Positions 58,001 through 64,000 of a stretch of DNA of 64,000 nt are shown here, piece by piece; position 1 is the stretch's first letter; each line of letters opens with the position of its first letter. The notes beneath the pieces are model-generated. The model searched no databases. It was not told where the DNA came from and was given only the letters and a program-made list of their open reading frames with translations. The DNA is from Neelides folsomi (Eukaryota; Arthropoda; Collembola; Neelipleona; Neelidae): assembly GCA_034687125.1 (NCBI GenBank), contig JAQGBZ010000279.1, positions 20,239 through 84,238 on the forward strand, given 5' to 3'. Position numbers and translations under genes: made by a program.

Positions 58001-58197
58001 CCGACCCCCAAAGTCAATGCACGAGAAATGAAATTCATAAATTTACTACGCCTTTATTATTATTATTATAAATTTTATTGCCGCCCCTTGTTAGCTTCCC
58101 CATACAACGCCAATCTTTTTATCAAGCCTCGTATGTATTACCCCTAATAAATAAATGTATAAAATTATTTTATTGACCTTTTCTTACCTTATAAATC
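55090..58197. other. Unassigned DNA, no recognised gene
   Basis: Mixed DNA with AT-rich parts (55620-55800, 56840-57240). Frames 57415-57705 and 57675-57887 (plus) are open but unrecognised. An imperfect inverted repeat lies at 56997-57056. Confidence 0.45.
56997..57056. repeat. Inverted repeat, 18-bp arms
   Basis: ACTATAGTACAAATAATT (56997-57014) pairs with 57036-57056, which carries a 3-nt insertion. The loop is about 21 nt. Confidence 0.7.
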
Positions 58198-58360
58198 GGG
58201 AGCATAAAATGTTAGCGTAATACATATGGCGTAATTGTTAAGTAAATAATGGCGTAATGTTAATATAGCTTAATGTTAATATAGCATAAGTATTTAATGG
58301 CGTAATATTAATATCGCGTAAGTATTTAATAGCTTTGAACTTTAATGACGTAAATATTTT
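58198..58360 (+). repeat. Left arm of the foldback-like element
   Basis: Carries the GGGAG terminus, an irregular double copy of GTTAATATAGC, one regular 32-bp unit, and the GCTTTGAACTTTAATGACG inner motif. Shorter than the right arm by about one to two units. Confidence 0.78.
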
Positions 58361-58754
58361 GTAGCTTAATATTAAAGCAACGTAAGTTTTAGATTAACGT
58401 TATATATTGCATTTTAAGAAGGTAAATTATTTAACTTTGTCTTTGTATTGTATCTTATCTAAATATTAAACATTGGATGTAAGTTTTTCTTTATAAAGGA
58501 ACCTATGCATTAAAATTTAACATTTGGGCTAAGCTAGAGATTTTTTATTATATTTATGCTAAAATTTATTTTTGACTTGACAATTAATATAAATAAATCT
58601 TCAAAAATTCAATAACTTCAATTTATTAAAAAAATCAATTTTACAAGACTATTTAAGAAATATATATAAGTTAATATATAGTATATATATATAATTAAAA
58701 TATCACAAATGAATAATTAAGATCTCAAGACTTGATATGTGTACGTGTCGGAAA

Positions 58755-59165
58755 TGTAGACCCGGGCGTTTTGGTTCCGATCAAGACCGGGACGTGCAAA
58801 CGAAACGGAAAGGAATCGGATTTCCGATTCCGTCCCATTCCGGTGGAATTCACATTTCCAAATTCCGTTCCGTTCCGATTCCGGTGTGCCTTCACTTTTC
58901 CAAATTCGGTTCCTTTCCGATTCAAGTGGGCCCTCATTTTTCCAAAATCCGTTCCATTCCAATTCCGGTGGCCCCCCCATTTCCCAAATTCCAATTCCAG
59001 TAGTTCAGTTACGTTCCGACGCCCTGGTCTGATACGGGGGTCATAGCAGAGCTGGGTTAAAATAGTACAAACAAAATTGGAACATTACCGGAACCGGACA
59101 GGACTGGAACGTAAAAAATCGTGAAGCGATCGGAATCGGTCCGAACTTCCGAATTCAGCCCACAC
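58755..59165. repeat. GC-rich TTCCG-type minisatellite core
   Basis: At 58855-59000, three full copies and one partial copy of a unit of roughly 42-45 bp of the type TTCCAAATTCCGTTCCxTTC followed by CGATTCCGGTGxxCCTCACTT. Inverted variants (GGAACCGGAC, CGGAATCGG) continue to about 59160. It is much GC-richer than its surroundings. Open frames across it (58717-59046, both strands) are products of the repeat and not genes. Confidence 0.75.
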
Positions 59166-59583
59166 TGCTGTATTTAGTTTAATGAATTACGGATACACTG
59201 ATATTCTAGTGTATTAGTGTAGGCTAAATTAAAATTAAAACACTTTTAAATTCATGACTATAACCCAGAGTTTGGCATTTGCTACCCGATACGGGTATTA
59301 CCCGAGCCGGAAGGTCAAGAACTTCATAAATATATGAAGGGGAAATCAATTAGTTCACGAAGGATATCTTTATAGTTAAAGATTACAATTACAAAGACAC
59401 AATTCATAAGCATTACATTCAATCCAATAGTTCGTGTTTAGCAAGATGTAAATCATCTAAAACCTCGGAAAATATTGCTGAAAATGAAGTTTTACCTTTA
59501 TCATTATTATTCATTTGAATGTGAATTTTACGCTATAAAATACGTACGCTTAATAATTCTATACACTATTAAATATTTAATGT

Positions 59584-59801
59584 GAATATTTACGTTATTA
59601 AAGTTCAAAGCTATTAAATACTTACTCCATTATAAAACTACGCCATTTAATACATAAGTTATATTAATATTACGCCATTAAATACTTACGCTATATTAAT
59701 ATTAAGCTATTAAATACTTAAGCCATATTAGTATTACGCCTAGACAATTACGCCATTTTGTATTTACCCTATTATGTATTACGCTAACATTTTAGACTCC
59801 C
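59584..59801 (-). repeat. Right arm of the foldback-like element
   Basis: Read on the minus strand it runs from the GGGAG terminus through four to five units of about 32 bp to the inner GCTTTGAACTTTAATAACG motif, matching the left arm at both ends but with more units between. Confidence 0.78.
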
Positions 59802-62800
59802 ATTTTAAACCTAGAATTAAATCCTTTATTTAAGGTGAGATATCATAGAGCCTGGGGAATTAATTTAGAGTAAGATACGTGGAGAAGCTCAATGATAATT
59901 TGGCAAATCTGATAAGTATAGCAGTCAAACAAAGTTTTATGCTGTCATTCTCTCTTTATTGTTCATTGTTTATTTAATTAAATTCAATTTTCAAGGAGTG
60001 AGAATGAGAACGAAATTGTGTGCAAAAATGTAATGTATTTATGTATCTGCTTATTATCCCTCTATCATCCTCTTTCGTTTTATTCATTTAGCACTATGAT
60101 GTGCCTTGATTTCCTCCTGATGCTTTGAGGCTCTAATTGCGAAAATATTTTATGGCTTTATGATGATGCGGCTGGCAGGAGTGTAAAAAACTCATTTTCC
60201 TTTTAATGCATCGGGAATGTTAAATAGCTTTGACCCAAAATTTCCCATTGTGTGTTCTTTAAAAAGCAATAAAACTATATATGCTTGTGAATACATTTAA
60301 GCCATTGAGCATTTATTATCTTGATGTGTAATGACATCTCGGTTTAAATTCACAGAATAAATTTGGTCGCTAAATGGATTCCTAATCTCTATGCAGTAAA
60401 AGTTAATCTACAATTTAATTAGCTTCATTTCATTTTTCAATCTTTTCCGCTCATTATTATCTTTATGATAAACAAATAATGTTATTTGGGGATGAATAAT
60501 TGTGATAGCCATGAAATCTATCATATTACTCATATCACGTTATAACTTGAAGTATTAGTTAAACCTAGGTACTATCAAAAAGGATTTTAAAAGCTCAAAT
60601 AAAAATATTTTGTTAAATAAGCACAATTTAGCTAATTATCCTTTTAATGGGCCTTTAACTTTATTTGCACGAGTAGTATAACTAAAAGCTAATAAAATTC
60701 ATGAAGATTTAAGCATTAAGAACTCAATCTCTTGTTAAGGAGATGATGCGAGGCCAAATATTACTCCGATCTTTTCTTAATGCTCGTGTATAACATGGAT
60801 AGAAAAATAGTAGTTTGTCTTTTATCTGATTGTGACTTGCAGAAAGAATCTCTGTAAAAGCACCTTGCAAAAAAAACCCGCATATAACCTCCTTCAAGAA
60901 TGCTTAAAATGGACTATGAAATTATCAAAGTTGGGTGAATAAAAGAATCTTGAGGTGGTTTGAAGTTGTAAAGGAGGTTACTCTAAAGATAATCATTTTC
61001 ATCTACAGAAATCTTGAGTCAGAGCAAGCTCGAAACAAGTTAATCAGAATGGCAATCATCCTATTAAACTCGTTGTATTTACCGGTAATCTCACAGTATG
61101 ATTTCAATTAAAGTTGAGGAAAGTAGTACTGCTAATTTTTATCAACGATTCAATGGATAATTTTTCTATGTATATTCCCTTAATACCTATAACAAGTAAT
61201 AAAAATATAATGAATACCTAAAAATATATAAAATACTATTACTTATATGGTATATTCTACCTAGTATACGATACGATGTGCTAAATGTAAGCACTATACT
61301 ACTATACCATAAATGTACATACAAACTACACTTGTTGTTGACTTAAAGTAAATAAATAAACTTTTTAGCTTACATCAATATACAAATGCCATGGGCTTGG
61401 ATTCAAATCCAAGATCTTAAAACATAAAAGCCAAAATGGCTTTGACTTTGAGCGTTAAAAGCTTTTATTCCACAATTACATATCAAATGTGCAAATGTTG
61501 GCAATGTTGGAAATAATAAAAATGGATATTGTAAAGTGTTTTAGCATTGAAAATGAAATAAAATCATCAACACAACATTTCCATCCAGAAAACATCAAAA
61601 GTATTTGCCTTGAAATACTTACATGAGATCTTTTTTATTGATCTCTCCATTTCTTTTACATAGATTTAAGAATGTATGTATTTATAACAAGAGGACTTGT
61701 CATTTACGCACTTTAAATTCATAAACATTTATGAAAAAACGGAGTTTTAAAAAGCCATGTTTAAAATAGGAAACTTTGGGGGCATTTGGTGATGAAAGAA
61801 CTTTGGCCCATTATGTCAAGGCTCAACTGTAGCATAAAGAAGAGTCTTTTATCCTCATTTGAATACACTCACTCACCGAATGTGTGGCATTATGAAGGAG
61901 TTATAAAGCCTTTTATATGAATCTCTACCTAAATCCAAACAGCGCTTGAGGGTTCTGCAAATTAGTTCTTTCTATTAGCCATCCGACCACAATGGGCTCC
62001 ACTCTCGTCCTTATGAACATAATTAAGACAATTACACGGTGTAATTTACAAGGGGGTAAAAATTGAATATATTCTCAATTATCTTCTCCTTTCTCATTGC
62101 CAAATGATGCCAATTGCACTTACAATTGTTAGCTTCAATTGCAATTCATTTCCACACGTCCCTTTCCCTCACACACGTTCCCCTTCTGCCAGAAATATAA
62201 ATGAGGAGCATTTAATTTAAAATGGTTATTTAAACATAACTGCCGTTCTGTCCATTTTCTTTATGAGCATTGGGAATGAGCTTTAAAGTACATGGGAATA
62301 ATTAAGTGAGTTGTAAAATGAACCTTTCACACATTAAAGTAAATAATAATTGGAGCTCAATTAAAAGTTCTTCTCAATGCAAATGTTTAAGTACATACAG
62401 ATACGTACAAGTTGGTTATTTTTTTTAATTCATACCCCCACCATGTCAATCTACTAGACTGGTGAGAGTGTTAAGAACAAAGTTAGTAATAGTTAGAACT
62501 AGTAACAACTTGTTTACATCAAACCCATCTCCTTGAATGGAACAGATGGGATAATTTGTCTAGATGTAGAAATTATTGTATTTGATCCTCAAGTTGGCTC
62601 AAAGAAAGATTGCAGCTAATCAAAGTAAAAAAGGAGCGATCATCAGTATTGTAAATTGTGGAGTTGATTGGAGAAGGAATGCTATGGTTCGGAAAGCGGG
62701 ATATATGTGAAGAAGGAGCTCATTTGCAAATAATTAGCGAGTTCGCAGGAAGGCAATTATATCCCCATTACATCCCTCCGCCTTGAAATGAGGAGGAGAT

Positions 62801-63370
62801 GAAAAAAAGGAGAGGCTCATCGGTTGTTCCATTGTGTAGCCCAAGTGAATGTTGGGCCCGTCTTTGTGCTCGACTCCCCCGAGAATGAAAAGGCTACCAA
62901 AAGCTTCACACCCATAAATTAAAACTAATCCCCAATTAAGAGGAAACTGAACGAGCTGCGAAACTGGTAAATGGGGATCGTATTTATACAGAGGTCGGAC
63001 CACCTTATTAGTTCAGCCACCGGAAGCTCCACATGAATGAGTTACCATACACTTTTAAAATCAAATCCAAGAGCAAGAGGGGAAAGAAAACGAAACATTT
63101 CAGCTGTTTGTAACTTTGAAAATCAACAAAGTGGCAAAGTCAACGAACACATTTGTAAAATAAAACGCTATGTAATTTGTACAGATATATCAATGATTTT
63201 GTACGTGTTAGTAGAGCAAAATTATTAGTATTTGTTATATCAGTACATTGAAATGACAAATATGAAATCGATTATATGTTTAGCGAAATTAGCCAATTTT
63301 ACTGATTACAATAATTAATCAAATAAAGTGGGTTTAAATATTGTAATTCAAATAAAAAAATGCTGATGTT
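59802..63370. other. AT-rich flank, no recognised gene
   Basis: AT-rich throughout with few open frames. The minus frame 62734-63003 (starts at GTG; first ATG well inside) contains PLYKYDPHLPVSQLVQF but no known domain. Nothing else can be supported. Confidence 0.5.
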
Positions 63371-63373
63371 AAA

Positions 63374-63418
63374 TTTCTTGTTGATCGAGGTAAATCCTTA
63401 ACATCGATCAACAAGAAA
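63374..63418. repeat. Perfect 15-bp hairpin with 15-nt loop
   Basis: TTTCTTGTTGATCGA (63374-63388) and its exact reverse complement (63404-63418) flank a 15-nt loop. No adjacent gene. Confidence 0.85.
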
Positions 63419-64000
63419 AGTCTAACTTTTAAAAATGTATTAAAACTTGTTGGAATTAACTTTTTATAAATTATAGTGCATTTAATATCAATCAATTATT
63501 TCCCCTCTGTCCGCCTATCATTTATAAAGCTCCTAACATATACATGAGTAACTAATCATGTTATCATTTAATGTATTATTAAATAATATCACAAAAAGAA
63601 ATTCAATAAAATCGAACGTGTTGTATAAATTCGTAATGGACTCTTTCATCGATTATTTGTGAAGCACAAAAGTTTGTTTAGCATAACATATATTATTTTT
63701 AAATATTTAATCCTTCCAAAACTTCCTTTTAACAACAAAAACATCTGAACAACTTTGCATTCTAACCTCCATGTTATTTGATCTTTTACCAATATTTTGA
63801 GTTGATTTGATATCTCTCCTTTTCTCCCATTTTTGTAAAATAAAGACATCTCCATACTACAGAGTGAAAAGAGATAAAAACGCCTGGTTAGTCCTTCTTT
63901 TCTTGCATATAACATTAGTTAGTGGGAAAAGTTTAGGCGGGATGTCCTTCATAGGACTTTGTTTTCATTATAATATACCTACTTCTTGTAATTTTATAAA
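63419..64000. other. AT-rich window end, no recognised gene
   Basis: The minus frame 63646-63915 (89 codons) is open but hydrophobic/basic and unrecognised. Confidence 0.5.

Larger units (their letters stand above)
58198..59801. mobile_element. Foldback-like non-autonomous element
   Basis: About 1.6 kb bounded by inverted arms that begin GGGAGCATAAAATGTTAGCG (left) and GGGAGTCTAAAATGTTAGCG (right, read in reverse). Inside each arm lie tandem units of about 32 bp of the type ATGGCGTAATATTAATATxG followed by CGTAAGTATTTA: two to three units on the left and four to five on the right. Both arms end at the shared GCTTTGAACTTTAATxACG segment. Long inverted ends built from tandem repeats are the hallmark of foldback elements. 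No transposase is present and no clear target duplication was found. Confidence 0.75.

Noticed and set aside
58717-59046. Four overlapping frames of 87-104 codons on both strands
   Set aside because: They are produced by the TTCCG minisatellite, whose unit lacks stops in several frames.
58190-59810. Target-site duplication of the foldback-like element
   Set aside because: The bases flanking the two GGGAG ends (ATAAATC and ATTTTAAA) do not match well enough to define one.

Overview
This is a eukaryotic nuclear window, AT-rich by eye and gene-poor. One gene can be read with confidence: a four-exon minus-strand gene at about 14.0-18.0 kb. It encodes a single-pass membrane protein with LRR-NT, six leucine-rich repeats, LRR-CT, one C2-type Ig domain, a transmembrane helix and a long tail ending in a PDZ-ligand motif. 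That is the architecture of the arthropod Kekkon family. With the mariner-type transposon and the large sparse non-coding stretches, it points to an arthropod, possibly a crustacean such as a copepod; the species guess is weak.

Layout. 1-1.6 kb: unrecognised DNA with a pyrimidine-rich block. 1.59-2.81 kb: a dead mariner-superfamily element with a TA duplication and about 200-bp terminal inverted repeats around a deleted transposase. 2.8-13.95 kb: no recognisable gene, AT-rich tracts and a hairpin. 14.0-18.0 kb: the kekkon-like gene. 18-42.8 kb: mostly unrecognised DNA with purine/pyrimidine-skewed words, several unassigned open frames, and three TATA-containing promoter candidates. 42.8-43.3 kb and 51.6-52.6 kb: two inverted copies of one dispersed repeat. 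45.0-45.2 kb and 52.6 kb: two GC-richer, coding-like islands in AT-rich surroundings that look like orphan terminal exons. 58.2-59.8 kb: a foldback-type element whose inverted arms are built from 32-bp tandem units and which encloses a GC-rich TTCCG-type minisatellite. The remainder is AT-rich DNA with short palindromes.

Exons and splice sites of the kekkon-like gene were read directly and keep phase throughout (2208 nt, 735 codons plus stop). All other coding suggestions are low-confidence readings without homology support. No tRNA, rRNA, CRISPR or bacterial-type feature was found.
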